This document shows positions 20,786 to 33,506 of a stretch of 64,000 nucleotides of DNA, piece by piece. Made by a program: the position numbers and the translations under genes. Every line of letters starts with the position of its first letter. Position 1 is the stretch's first letter. Origin of the DNA: Platerodrilus igneus (lineage: Eukaryota > Arthropoda > Insecta > Coleoptera > Lycidae); contig JARFIW010001366.1 of NCBI GenBank assembly GCA_036346225.1, positions 1 to 64,000 on the forward strand, given 5' to 3'. Under the pieces are notes generated by a model, which was given only the letters and a program-made list of their open reading frames with translations, was not told the DNA's origin and did not search any database.

Positions 20786-20944
20786 TATATAACATATCAC
20801 ATTGGTAGTAAATCTGTTATTGTTTATAGATGCGGTTTGCAGAATTTCATACGAATTTTTGTTAGGGTACGCATTCAGTTAGCGGTAACGCCAACGTTTA
20901 AGCTAAAATTCCTCACAAATACGTTTTCGTTTATTTAATATTTT

Positions 20945-21175
20945 ATTCATATATTTCCTTAGTGGATGTGTATGTGTATGTGTGTGTGTTCGTGCGCGTG
21001 CACGTGTGCGTGTGCGTGCGTGTGTGTGCGCGTGTGCATGTGCGTTTGCGTGTGCGCGTGCCTGTACGTGTGCGTGTGTGTACGTGTACGTGTGCGTATG
21101 CGTGTGCGTGTGCGTGTGCGTGTGCGTGTGCGTGTGCGTGTGCGTGTGCGTGTGCATGTGCGTGTGTGTGTGCTA
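20945..21175. repeat. GT/GC-rich microsatellite, ~230 bp
   Basis: A compound (GT)n and (GCGTGT)n tract with a pure GCGTGT run near 21105-21150. It lies between element D and the 3' end of the LINE. All reading frames across it are repeat artefacts. Confidence 0.95.
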
Positions 21176-21399
21176 TTATTATTTATACAATACACATTTA
21201 CAATGTAAACGGGTCAATACATTAGTCGATGTTTGCGCCTAATCTAAAAATATTCTTAAGATAACAGCTTTGTACATTTATACCTATATAAATAAAAATA
21301 AGAAGATAATAGTAATCAAGGGAAACCGTAGATGCTACACCCTAAACGGATATACTTATATGTAAACTTTAAAGTTTATGAGAATTGTTGTTAACGTTT

Positions 21400-24300
21400 C
21401 CATCATTCTTTGTCTTTATGTTGGGGTACTATCAGTATTTAAGAACGTATTATAGTGAAGCGGGTCGTTATCAGTCCAACACATTGTTTTGTTGATACAC
21501 CAGTGTTTTTTGAACTGCTTACTGTTACCTTTGCTGAGACTTCCAGCAAATTCGCTTCCAATTTTAGATCAGACGGATGTGGTACTTTTTAAGGTAGCAT
21601 GTCTCCTTTCCTTCTTTCATATAGTCGATTGTTGTCCAACATATAGTGCTCTTAGCCAAAGTTATTAAATAGTTGGCTAAGTATTCTAAGGGACCTTTAC
21701 TGGGTAATTCGCAATATAACTCTTTAATAAGGATTGCTTTTCAATTGGGGATTTTTTTAACAAAATATAATACAAAGCTCCATACGTTTGCAGCTTTAGC
21801 ACATGTCATTATTACGTGTTAGAAATACATTTTAAAACTCCGATCTGATTAAGAAACCGTTGATTTGTTAAACGATTTTTTGCGAATCTCCAGGCAATAC
21901 TATCGTCATGGTTAAGAGATGATGATGCAAAGAAAGTCTGACATAAAACTTTATCGTTGGACCAATATTCTTCGAGTGAAGTACTGCTGTTAAAAAATTG
22001 TGAGATCAGACGCTTTTATAAAGTCGCTCTGTTTAATTTATTAATAGCAATTAAATTCTTGTTCAATTTTAAAACTATATCTAGCTTTTTATATCTTGTT
22101 TCAGTAGCCTCATTTAACTCTTTAAAATTAAGTTTAAAGAAGGCTTTAATGCGTCGATATTGTATGATAAGGTCTGATTTTCTTATGGTATCGATGTGTT
22201 TCAATTTCTCTTCGATTTGGTTTTTGTTCAATCAAATGTCTTGGCTTTTAAAATCTCCCATCGTTTTAAAACTATTGTCTTTCCACTTCGAGCAAAAAAG
22301 TGGCGGCGTGATGGTTGTGCTAATAAATTTATATTATCCAGTGGAAATAAATTGTAAATCTTGTCTGTGTCTAGGGAAATTGGTTAGAATAAGATCTAAA
22401 TCTTTCCAAGCAATAATGTACTAAGGAAAGCATTCCTTTTGGCAGTCTGGACATCGGCAGCAGAAAGCGCACAAAAAAGTCATTGCCAAAATACATCATA
22501 CGAGTTAAAACAGGCTATAAGATGTTTCATTACACTAGCCAATTTTTCGTCAGAACTACTATTAACCAGCCGTTCACCTAAATATATACGTAAAGATTGC
22601 TGTTTTCGGCTTTAAACGAACTAGACCCAATTCGCCTTCATATAACGAAAGAAGCAGTGCCTTGGAGGTTGTCCAGTGTTTTCCTGTCCACATAAAGTCT
22701 ATCATTTTTCTTTGCATAATGAATAATTGGGTGGAAGCAAATAGTAAAACGTGCATATAATGCCAGATTTTTGGAGTAATAAACTGATTGATAATGGTTT
22801 TGCGTGCTATTTCTGTCGCTTTTTTCTTTTTTTCTTAAAATAATATTAAAAGCATGTGTAGTATCCAGTTCGATATTGTCTTATAAGAGTACAGTAAGTA
22901 TCTTTATACTAACGTTGGATCATAAAAAATTTAAAAGAGAGTCACACCTACCTTTCCAAGCTGCAGTCCAAAATCCACGAGATTTATTAGTGTTAATAAG
23001 CGTTCCAGATTGTTCTTGATAAAGGTTGCTCACTTCTTTCAGTTTTCAAAGTCATTATCACTATATACAAAAACTGACACATCGTCTGCGTAGGCACTGA
23101 CAACAATATTATCATACGAATGTATAGAAAGCGGAAACCAGCTAAGGAATTGCGGCGCAATTGCAGGAACGGTTCAATTGAAAGGTCGAACAAAGGTCCG
23201 GAAAGCGAGCAGCCTTGACGAATTCTTCTGCATTGTCCTAATGCACTGATTAGAAGGATTCTTACCCTTATATGAGCTCGCGCATCTGCATATAGAGTTC
23301 TAATATATCCGATAAACTGCTTACCAAATCTAAAAATATTTAATATTTTAAATAAGTATTTATGATTAATTACGTCAAATGCACTTTGTTGATCAATTTT
23401 TACAATTGCAAGCGGCATCTCATTTTGTTGTGCGTACGCAATTAAGTCTCGATGTAAATAAATAACGTCATACATACTTTGAGCTGGAATCGAATAACAC
23501 TGTTCAGGGTGGATAATATATTTCAGTACACTCAAGATTCTAGTAGCCATACATTTTGCAATAATTTTATAGTCAACGTTTAAAAGAGAAATAGGGCGCC
23601 AATTCTATAATTCAGTTAGAGGGCCATCTTTTCTTGCAATTAAACTTATAACGCCTTTCTTTGAATATCCAGGTAAAGCACCTTTCGTAAAAGCTTCGTC
23701 GAATGTTTTGAAGAAGAAAAACTTTAGTTCATCCCAAAATGTTACGTAAAATTCCACAGTTAAACCGTCAAAAATGAGAGTCTTATTTTTATTTAAGGAA
23801 AACAGCCTTTGCGTTTATTCTTCGATGGAAAAGGGTAGTTCTAATTTATTTTTTATTTCGTCCTATATCTTTGATAAATTGGAGTAAATACGACATTCGT
23901 CTTCAATGATTTGATTTTGTGCGGCTAAATGGTTTACAAAATGTTCTCTCAAATTCCAACATATTTCATACACGTTTGTTATAATTCTACCATTAACATG
24001 TAATTTACGAAGATGAATTTGTGGTGTTTGCAAATTACACCGCGCGGAAGGCTTTTCGGTTTTCAAGAGTTCGTGATATTTTTGAAGCTGAACGATGTAT
24101 AGTGACCTTTATTTGTATTGGTCTTGGATGTCCGGAATCGTCTAGTGCAACTCCTTAACGTCGGTGATGTTTATCGACTCTTGAATATAGTCATTTATTG
24201 CATTCACTTCTGCAAGTTTTAGCTTCCTCTTTTTGCTTACAATATATTAGGACAGATTATTTTATTCTAATTTTTAGTTAATCCCATACCAGTGCGTCTG

Positions 24301-25141
24301 TAGCAGTTTTGGATTCTCTCGAAATACTCAATAAAAGATTTCTCATACAATCTACAAACTGTTGCTCTTCCAACAAATAATTTGAGCACTTCCAATAACA
24401 CTTTTGTTGGGAACCAGCATTTATTAAATGGATCTTTAAATTTACTACTAGTGAAAGGTGGTCCGAAACAGAGTTGTGCACATTTGCAGATGACAACAGT
24501 TCAACAACATTTTTTGGGCAATAGAAACGATCTAATCAAGACGCAGAATTTGCCGTTACGAATGTGTATCCTCGGTTATCGCGATTTAAAGATCTCTAAC
24601 AATCACTCAGTTGAAAAAGTTGAATCGTTCTATTAAGCTTTCATGCTAATGCAGATCGGTTTTATAAACATTTTAGCCGATCTGTTGAAAGTAAATTGTG
24701 CAATTAAAATCTCCCCCTAATCAAGCGTATACCAGAAGACTGTAACTATGAAAGACGCACAGCAAGAACATTAAATATTTCAAATGCTTTTTCTGTATTG
24801 TGTGGACGGTAAATGTTTATTATGCACTAAGTGTTACCGCCTATGGAGAATTTGACACTTAGTGGATATGATTCTACAAGGATTTCTTGACTCATAAATT
24901 TTATGGGGCCATGTTTTTTAAATAAAACGATTGTTCTAGAGTCAGGTGTATGCGCTGCGTTTGACACTATCAGATAGTTTTTTAGACATTTTATACCATC
25001 TGTGTTATTTAGATTAGTTTTCTGAAGTGAAAAGATATCAGCTTGCATAGTATTTGCAAATTCTTAAAGCAGCGTCACTTTTAGTGCGTTTTTAATGCTC
25101 TTATCATTGAGCGTAGATATTCTAATTAAATTTTTATCCAT
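21400..25141 (-). pseudogene. LINE ORF2: endonuclease and reverse transcriptase
   Basis: The start is the ATG at 25141 (MDKNLIRISTLND). The endonuclease has ADIFSLQKTNL (about 25045) and a SDHLSLVV motif (about 24450). RT motifs are CYSIPAQSM, VKIDQQSAFDVINH (about 23400), IRQGCSLSGPLF (about 23220) and, in a shifted frame, AYADDVSVFVYSDND (about 23090), so a frameshift separates motif 4 from the catalytic YADD. The C-terminal domain has MWTGKHWTTSKALLLSLYEG (about 22680) and AWRFAKNRLTNQRFL (about 21870). Stops and frameshifts occur throughout, so no active enzyme is made. Confidence 0.85.
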
Positions 25142-25249
25142 AAATAAGTTAAATAAAATAATGATAGAAAGAAATGAAAACAGAAGCAAATCAAATGGAG
25201 AAGAAGAAACGTCTGTAACCCTTTAACAATAACTTCGACTGTTACCTAA

Positions 25250-26300
25250 GCTTTCAGTCGATGCGCAACTCGATAACGATATTGACGGCTGTGTACTTCC
25301 TAGAGATGGTGTTGGAGAATAGGTTTCGACGCCTTCAGCTGACAATCCTTTTTTGATAGAAAGTATAAGCGTTTTACAATGTTTCCTTGATCGCTCTTAC
25401 TTTGCAGTTGGTAACCGCTTGCTTAAGTATATACAAAAGCTTATTAATGTCATCGGTATAACTTCTAGCAATCGTAAAAGGTTCATCGCTCTCTTTGACA
25501 TTTTTTAAAAAATCACCGAACTGTGTAAAATCCAGTGTATATTCTGCGTTGAGCCACAAACTCTGCAACACTCCGTAGGTGTTTATCGCGTCAGGAACAC
25601 TTTCTAATTTAATTTTCTTCCGACTACGTTTTGAGCCGACTTTCACCAATTGGAATTCATTTTCCAAAACATTATCGTGTAATATTTCTTGCGACTGGTC
25701 ACTGGTGACTGGTAAGTTTTCATTTTCAAGTCCTTCATTAGAAACGACTGATTCTACACAAGTTGACTCTTCGCCAATTTGTAGTGTATTATCTGTATGT
25801 TCGTGGGTAGATGAAGGAGGTCTTTTATTCGATTGATGTTCTGTTATGAGTCTACTCACTTGGTCGCTAGGATTTTCTTTTAAACACGACGAAGATATGT
25901 GACCCAGCTCTGAAAACAACGTAGTTTGCCGTCAGAAATGAACAGTCGATATGGTTCGTCTTCGAAAGATACCATTAGAGTGTCAGGTATATTTACGGTT
26001 CTATTATGGGCAATATAAAGTTGCAGCCTAAAACTGATTACGTTTAAAATCGGGTACACCTATACCTGCTCCAATAAAGGATATAGGAGATACAAGTTTT
26101 GCATTTTGTTCTTTTAGTGCTTCTTCGATTATACTATGCAGAATGCATGAAGGTCGTTAGAAAATACAATGCGCTTAGATGGACTTAGCAGTTTCCGCAC
26201 TGGGATAAATACATTGCTACGTCAATTTTCGGCAATTATTGGTTACTTTATTTACATAAATTCCGTTTCTAGTATCAAATCCTTCAACAATACCCGACAT
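25250..26300 (-). pseudogene. LINE ORF1 with zinc knuckle
   Basis: The RNA-binding ORF1 protein is read from AKLVSPISFIGAGIG-like sequence near 26090 through NRTVNIPDTLMVSF and EPYRLFISDGKLRCF to a knuckle whose second half reads ELGHISSSC (about 25890). The first half is damaged by a frameshift. A serine/glutamate-rich linker follows and the frame runs to 25374. The 5' limit is not certain. Confidence 0.65.
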
Positions 26301-26479
26301 ATTATACCTGTTCAGATAAGCTCGCTTTATTATAATTTTCAACTCAAATCCCTTGCTAATTCATTATCCGTTTGTATAAATTCCATGTCTATTGTTAAAC
26401 CCTTCTGCATAATTAATAATAAATACGCTTTCTCAGAATTTCTCAACGTAAATCTAGATGATTTGAAACGACAAGCTTA

Positions 26480-27702
26480 GGCTACAATTAATTAGTCAAG
26501 AACCTGTTAGGTATCCGTGAGCGCGTTATACCTTCCGAAAACGTATAATTACCTTCAAGTGGATTTCCCATCTAAAGATTCGTCGAAATAATATATCCTA
26601 CTATTCTCGGGTAAAATCGTGTTTTCCAGTTTCAATTACGTTTCGATAACGCGTACGTTTGCTTTTCGAGTTCGTGTTATTTTGAACTCCTTTTAGAACT
26701 TTGATTCTGCAGCTGGTGCGTTGATGCACTTGTAAAAACTACTCGTTCTGTTACTCCAAGAGCGATGCACGTTTCTCCTCTATCAAATGTGTATATTTGG
26801 TGTGTATCGCTCTTAGCTGGAGGTTAAATTGCTTGTTACGTAGCCCGATCATTTCTTGATGTAAATCAACTGTTCTTGCATGTAGACCGCCGTTGCAATT
26901 ACGGTAGTAGCATGGTTATCGCTGACTACCGCGACAATGCTGTGTAAATTCGCTTCCGAGAGCTGACCAGATAAGTATACCGACACATGCATGTGACTTG
27001 TTTTCCTTATCAAACATACCCAGGGATTAACTCCATTTGAAATTAGATACGCTAATGTTTGTTCTGGTAAAATCCTTACTAGAAAAGTTTCGAACTTTAA
27101 TGCTTTTGCTTATTGTACTTAACCTATCTGTTTATACGAAAGTATCAGCAGTATTCTTTTTACTGATTAGAGTTATAACAAATGCTTCGTACGAGAAAAT
27201 CCTTACTAGAAGGGTTTCTAAATTTAAGGGTTTTTTTAATTAACCCCTTCGTTTATACGAAAGTATCAGCGTTATTCTTTTTGGTACTGATTAGATTTAT
27301 TGCATGTTAGCTACGAATTGCGCATATCGTGAAACAATTAGTGAATTTATCCATAGAGTAAAATTGTTTTATTAAATAGTAACCTTAGTTAATTTTGTTT
27401 TTGCTGTTTGGATAAAAATCTCTATATTTGTGTTTTTTTATTGTAAATAGAAAATTGTTGGCGATGTATTATTTTTGTGTTGCTAGGAAACCTTTCCCTC
27501 TCCGCATTGGTAGTTAAACTGGTATGTTTACGTTTCCTTCCGGCTACGTTATTGTACGTAACAACATATACTGCGTATATTTATTGCGCCGTGTAAAATT
27601 ACAAATGATGAAGCATTTTCTTTTGTAGATAAATAAATACATATTCAGCTATTTGACATTCTAGATGCAAATAAAATATTATTAAGATTAATCAATTATT
27701 TC
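26480..27702. other. LINE 5' region with two ~130-bp repeats, otherwise no gene
   Basis: Two tandem units of about 128 bp begin at about 27068 and 27196. They share AAAATCCTTACTAGAA, TTTATACGAAAGTATCAGC and ACTGATTAGA. Such repeated monomers upstream of ORF1 resemble LINE promoter units; that role is inference. An imperfect hairpin (AGAGCGATGCAC / GTGTATCGCTCT) lies at about 26760-26820. 27300-27700 shows nothing recognisable. Confidence 0.5.
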
Positions 27703-27862
27703 TGAGCCGTTTTTGTCTATTTATAAATGTATTTTAGTTTGAGATAAATAATTCCAAGCGCATGAACTTTCTTACAAACGCACTCCCACTATTGAACTAG
27801 TCGGTTGGGGGGTTGCGACGTTTGGACAAGCAACAAACTTTCAGTAGAGTTAAGTAGTAATA
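27703..27862 (+). repeat. Outer inverted repeat, left arm
   Basis: This arm matches the reverse complement of 60254-60414 over about 160 bp. Shared blocks include GTCTATTTATAAATGTATTT, AAGCGCATGAACTT and CCACTATTGAACTAGTCGGT. The two arms lie 32 kb apart and bracket the hAT/Polinton block. They may be ends of a DNA element into which the others inserted. The breakpoint of the tandem duplication falls inside this arm at 27750, so the second unit carries only its inner part (39411-39523). Confidence 0.85.
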
Positions 27863-30734
27863 ATAGTATTGTTGAGAACGGTGCGACTGTTGCAGGAATG
27901 TTGCCTTGGTACTGAAAGGTAGTTATAATGTTCCCAAGAGCATCGCATTATTCTATACTAAAATGTCTTGAAAATGTAAATAATGTTATTAACTATTCTA
28001 ACTGATAAAGAGATGCGCATATATGAATGAACGCGCGCGTTTTGTTATTATATATTACATGTCCAATCAAAGATAAAGAATATGTGAAGAAGTATATGTG
28101 TGTGTGCGTTTGTGTGTGTGTGAGCGCGTTTGTGTGTGTGCGCGTGTGCGTGCGTGTGTGCGTATGTGTGCGTGTGTGTGCGTGTGTGTGCGTGTGTGCG
28201 TGTATGTGCGTGTGCGTGAGTGTGTGCGTATGTGTGCGTGTGTGTGCGTGCGTGCGCGCGTAAGTGTGAGCGTGCGCGCATGCGTCTGTGTGCCTGACAT
28301 TTCAGATTATTATGTGTTTAATAATAATAATGGGGAATAAAGAAACTTTATTTCAAAGGTCGTCATAACCGTAATCGGCGTTTTGCACAACTTCACAATT
28401 ATATAAATAAATACGTATCTATTAGCAATAACAATTAATTGTTACGGGCCTGTTTGACACTACGACACCAGGGGACAAAAGGATTGATATCCTTAAGTTG
28501 ACTAGCTCTAGTCGGCGAGGGGTGGGTCTGACACAAGTCGTAGTTTGCGTGTCTAACAGCCCAAATCCGTAGTAAGCGGTAAACAGTATAGATTAGAGAT
28601 AGATTTTAACGATAACAAATTCGGGTGGGCACCACCAGTAATGACACAATGCTAGCTATAATCATAAGAATCTCGTTACTGGTCGAGAAAACTTCTTAGC
28701 ACTTGGTAGTAATAATAAAGGAAAATAAAGAGAAACTCACGGTGTAGAATGCTCTGATTTGCCCTACTTGCACATGCAATCTTAAGTGAAATGATACACC
28801 TTATCTTCGGTTGCTGGCTCTATTTCTACACATAGCTGTAAGAATTACATTAATTGACACAGATATATATATACATTTGAACAAACATACGGCGCCTACT
28901 AGTACGCCTTAAATGCAACAAATATAAACAATAACTTACTATTAAATCGACGTTCGCACTGGCCAGAGCTATCAAAATAACCTCTTATGTACAACTTATA
29001 TTTTTAAACAAAGTAGGGATGGATGCAACTGGATCTCGCGCTGATGCGGCTAATCAATTTGACGACGTAGGGTATGAACTGAAACCCAAAGTATCATGCG
29101 ATTTGATCCGGGTGCATGCAAAACCTGCTGTATCTAGGTGGATACTAAACGTAGGACTAGTTGAATAGGTTTGCTATACACATATTATGAACTTGCGTCC
29201 ACGGAACAAATTGCACCACGGCTATATTACCTTGAAAAGGCTCGTAGCTTTACAGTTATAAATGTTAACAGTGCGCACACATCTATTTCTATCCCACGTG
29301 GCCGACGGGGCAGCGAGGATAGAGTGAATATACGACAAAGCGCACTTTTCTAATGTTGGCTCCACTGACACAGATTGTCAACAACAACTTATAGTTTTCG
29401 GGAACAAAATAGCTCAGTGCCAACGTGCGGAACTAGTCTGATCACTAAATAAAAATAGTAACAGTTCAACGCTTACCTTGTGGGGTAAATCAAACCACTG
29501 TACATAGTGAGGAGTCGTGTACATTTTAACAAACTACCAACAAGCGTCATTACGGGGTGTGTGCTGTTCCCAAATAGATTGGACAATTACGGCTTACGGC
29601 ATACGTAATTTAAAGGTCCTTTCTTTCTCGTCCAAATTAGAAATTCCCAATATGGATTTGTATTCTATATATATGGATATAGATAACGGCAAATAAAAGT
29701 GGACAATGAGTAGACCTGCAACAAATAGATTAACACACCCGCACCATAAAATAACACAAAAACTCTGACGTTACTTAATGTCAATTCCTCGCCTGCTTTA
29801 AAAATTAATATTAGAAGTGCGTCATTTACTACGCTTGCTATACGATTATAATATAATAAATGGTTATACCAACGGAACGTTACATAATATGCCTCGATTA
29901 CAAAATACACCTGATTGGTTTTTTTTCATTTGCCCTGATAAACTTATATTTTCTAATATACCAACTGATGAGCAAATTTAGTAGTACCAATATTGGGATA
30001 TCGTCAACTGTAAACAATTTGTGGCAAGTTAAATGGGAAAAAAGTAGCTTTTTTTAGAGACATTAAAACATGTCTGGAATTTTGCAGTCTAAAAGTTTTA
30101 CAGGAAATGATGCATTAATATTTACCACATATTATTTAGGTAGAAATAAGCAGCGCGTCATAAGTAACGGACCTTAATTCAATTATTTTTTTATTATAAT
30201 TGTATTTATATTTATTTTTTTGTAAATATTTATGTAGCACTTGATTGTTTCTCTAAATTAAACCATTTACTTATTCGTTATTTTGCATTGTTTTACTGAT
30301 GATGATTCATTGTCCAACAAAACATCGCAAAATTATCAACTGGGTTATCTTTGTTTTTTAATGTCAGTACCACTTAAATTGATCAGCTTCTGTACGAAAG
30401 GCTTATTTATACAACCCACAACCAGTACTATGAGCTGCACCTTTTCTTTATTATATTAGCAGAATTAATTTCATAGCATAATTAATAAGTTGAAGCCTAC
30501 TTCTAGATAGGCGTTCTTTATCTTCGATTGGACATGTATAATAAAATAACAAAACGCGCGTGTTCATTTACATATGCCCATCTCTTTATCAGTTAGAATA
30601 GTTAATAACATTATTTACAGTTACAAGACATTTTAGTATAGAATATCGCAATGCTCTTGGAAACATTGTAACTACCCTTGGGCACCAAGGCAAGATCCGT
30701 GCAACACTCACACCGTTCTCAACAATACTACTAT
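27863..30734. mobile_element. Element B copy 1: 2.9-kb non-coding TIR element
   Basis: The ends ATAGTATTGTTGAGAACGG and its inverse begin inverted repeats of about 215 bp (27863-28078 and 30513-30734). The flanks are TAGTAATA on both sides (27855-27862 and 30735-30742), an 8-bp target duplication. The inside has a GT/GC microsatellite and no convincing coding sequence; its short open frames are not supported by any similarity. It is probably a non-autonomous element of an 8-bp-duplication class such as hAT. It is inserted at the left edge of the hAT element. Confidence 0.75.
28095..28292. repeat. GT/GC microsatellite in element B copy 1
   Basis: Compound TGTGTGCG repeats about 200 bp long. 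The matching tract in copy 2 (39757-39937) is about 20 bp shorter and irregular. Frames across it are artefacts. Confidence 0.93.
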
Positions 30735-31461
30735 TAGTAATAAGCACAATCGATAGTTTATCGATTGGACTATCGATAGTTTGTACTATCGATAGTTACT
30801 ATCGAACTATTTTTTTAATGAATGAAGTTCCATTATCGATAACTTGGATTGTAAAGCGTACTATCGATAATCTCATAAACTAACAACAGTAGTGATGGAA
30901 CTATCCATTGCTTTTCCAATCGATAGTTATGCAACAATCGATAGTTAATGAACTGTACTACCAAGAATCTGCAAAGGAAATCTTAGTACAGAACTGTCAA
31001 TGTCAATGCTCAATAGTTTTTAAATGATAGTTATATTGACCGTTAAGTTAACCATTGAAGGAAAATCCCGAGACCCCAGTTAAATGTACGTGCACTGTTG
31101 GTGTCCAATGTCGATTATCGGCGCCAGGCGGTTATGCATATTATCCAATGCATTACAATGCGCAACAATAACAAACACATGTACCGTTTTTATTCATATA
31201 TTATTGTATTCTCTTTCTCTCTGTAACTTACCACAGTGGCAGTGAAGAGTGAATTAAAGTATAGTAGTCAACATAGATGTTTTGATGAAACCTTTACGTC
31301 CAACTAACATTACTCATCATCATACAGACGCCCACCAGTTCTTTACATCTATCGTGTTAGAAAGTAGCGCTACCCAGTTACAGTTTAATTGTCAATATCT
31401 CAATAATGATTTAGTAAGTTGCACATATATTAACTTAATTTTTGAAACGATGAATTATACC

Positions 31462-31468
31462 ATAAAGC

Positions 31469-31525
<57 letters not shown>
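31462..31525. repeat. (GA)n microsatellite, copy 1
   Basis: About 60 bp of GA repeats upstream of the hAT coding remnant. In copy 2 the tract (43111-43160) is shorter. Confidence 0.93.
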
Positions 31526-31527
<2 letters not shown>

Positions 31528-31623
31528 GTATAACTAAACGAACCGTTAACGGTAGCATTAGTGGCACTTCCAAAAGGTCCAGAATGCTTAAACTATGAGC
31601 AGTAGAAGGTTCTTGAAGATTGT

Positions 31624-32372
31624 GTGCCTCTATTGAAGCCATTTGAATTCGTCATCGCAGAGCTATCAGGGGATCAATATTTTACTACTTCATTACTAAT
31701 ACCTTTAATACGAGGATTGCAACATAATATCATACGACTCAACCCTACAACTGAAATTGGAAGTTTATTGAAATCCAGTTTAATAGAATCGGGAAATAAG
31801 CGCCTTTCGCATTATGAACGTCTAAATATTTCTATTTCTAGTGCTGACACATTTTTGGATCCACGGTTTAAAATCTCGCATTCGGAAATGAAACACGTGC
31901 CACGAAAGCATAAATATTTGTTAATTGGAACTTTTAAAACATTAAAGCACCGCTACGGATAAAATAGAGGTAATTAGTCAAGGCCAAGGTTTTGTCATAG
32001 AAGACATAGAGCCAATACCTAGCACCAGCAAGGCCATGAACTTTCGTTTGTGGCAAGATTTTGATCAAAAACTAAAACTGTAGTAGCTTTTCTTAACCCA
32101 GAAGCAAATACTTTACTCTTATTAAAAATTACAAGGATTTGCTTTATTTAAACCTAAAAGAAAATCCTACAGTGTTTTGAAACGAACAACAAAGTGAATT
32201 TTCAAATTTATATAAATTGGCAATAAAATTTCTGAGCGTGACGGCTACCTCTGTACCTTCGGAAAGAGTATTTTCTCAAACTGGTTTAATAACAAAGGAC
32301 CGCAGAAATTGCCTCAAACCTAAAAACGTCGATTCATTAATTTTTAAACAAAACATTCATATGTTTAAGTAA
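31624..32372 (+). pseudogene. hAT transposase C-terminal half, decayed, copy 1
   Basis: Only the C-terminal part of a hAT transposase is seen. It runs from PLLKPFEFVIAELSGDQYFT and SADTFLDPRFKI (open to 31962), then frameshifted pieces, then the hAT dimerisation motif TATSVPSERVFSQTGL (about 32240-32290) and DRRNCLKPKNVDSLI. A stop near 32178 and at least two frameshifts break it. The N-terminal BED finger and first catalytic Asp region are not visible. Confidence 0.82.
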
Positions 32373-33410
32373 AGGAACAGTTAGTGCACTCCAGTACAAA
32401 CCATTTATCCAAAGACATATTTTTGTTATAGAGTCGTTTACTAGAATTTGTATGCATTTATTAATTTAATATACAAATACATTGTGGTGCTTTTGATCTT
32501 TATATAGTAACTGGAATCCTACGTTGGACCGTCACTTATTTTCTTCTGTAATTGACTACATCGTCAACCTGTTCTTTTAATTCGTTACAATATTTTCACC
32601 AGTGATGAGTGATTAGTACACCGCCCGACACGACTCTAATTTGATGTATTTGTTCCCTAGGTGCTTCTAAATTTTTTGGGTTCCTCACTTTCCTGTTTTA
32701 CTACTTATTTTCCAAATTTTAATTAAATAACTAAGCTGCTTGGAGATGAAAATGTATTCACTTCCATTATAACGTTAAAAACTATTTTTATTTCAAGATT
32801 TTTTAAACTTTCTCCTACATACAACAATCGTAGTCAATTCAACATCTTTTCTATAACTATTGCTGTAGCTTTATTGGTCTCTAGTTATTCTTTTTTATTA
32901 AGTATATAATTTTATTTTAAATATTTCTAGAAATGTACTTCAATTCATTTTCTAACTCTCATTATTTTTTAAATGGTAACAAGTAACTGCCACCTTTTTT
33001 TCTATGGATAATAAACTAGGCTTGCCACTTTTATGTACAATATTTATTCAATCCTTCTAACTGTGCAACTTTTATCTATCCTCTTTATTAACTCATTAAA
33101 TCACTAGACTAGCACTAGTGCTCTACCTTAAATCTAATAATCTTTACATTTTATATTATAATATGCTGTGAGTAAAAGTGAACCTAATCATAAATGTCAT
33201 TCTGTTAAAAATCATTCGCTAGTAACAACATTTCTCTCCTCAAGCTATCAATACTGCAATTAACTATTGATAGTAAAATTCACTTGTTTAAAAAATCTTT
33301 TGATAGAAGTACCGTAATGATATACTTTAAGCTATCGATAATTCATGAGACTATCGATAGTACAAACTATCGAATGGCCCAATCGATAGTTTATCGATTG
33401 TGCCCATCTG

Positions 33411-33506
33411 ACAGTATATATGCTAAGGCCTTGTTTGCAGATTATTAGTAGTACCATCGATAGATCATTAAGTATCGATTATTATATAACAATCGATTGC
33501 AACTAT
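33411..33506. other. CGATAG-rich remnant ending in Polinton target site
   Basis: Contains further ATCGATAG/TATCGATT motifs like hAT ends, and finishes with AACTAT (33501-33506). That hexamer is duplicated at 60143-60148 beyond the right end of Polinton P2, so this was the Polinton integration site. The sequence resumes at 60149 with more CGATAG repeats. Confidence 0.75.

Larger units (their letters stand above)
21190..27300 (-). mobile_element. Non-LTR retrotransposon (LINE), decayed
   Basis: Minus-strand order is ORF1 with zinc knuckle, then endonuclease, reverse transcriptase and a C-terminal domain, upstream of which lies a repeated 5' region. The 3' end abuts the microsatellite at about 21180. 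No LTRs are seen. The C-terminal 'WTGKHW...LLSLYEGELGLVRL' type of domain and the RT motifs suggest a Tx1/L1-like lineage, but I cannot place the clade by eye. Confidence 0.85.
30743..33410 (+). mobile_element. hAT-type element, copy 1
   Basis: The ends share GCACAATCGATA...TATCGATTGG followed by ATAGTTTGTACTATCGATAG, in inverted orientation (about 30743-30800 and 33340-33410). The right end reads ATTGTGCCCATCTG, inverse of the CAGATGGGCACAAT type common in insect hAT elements. It contains a decayed hAT transposase (31624-32372). The CGATAG-rich termini are full of short palindromes. Confidence 0.78.

Noticed and set aside
20903..21242. Several 80-codon frames rich in Cys/Val/Arg or His/Thr over the GT tract
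   Set aside because: Simple-sequence artefacts. The same applies at 28027-28340 and 39654-39945.
29171..29353. A 60-codon frame conserved in both duplication units (also 40814-40996)
   Set aside because: Identity reflects the recent duplication. There is no codon-level evidence and it sits in a non-coding TIR element.
33411..33506. CRISPR-like spacing of CGATAG repeats
   Set aside because: The repeats are short, irregular palindromes typical of hAT ends. There are no uniform spacers, and the genome is eukaryotic.
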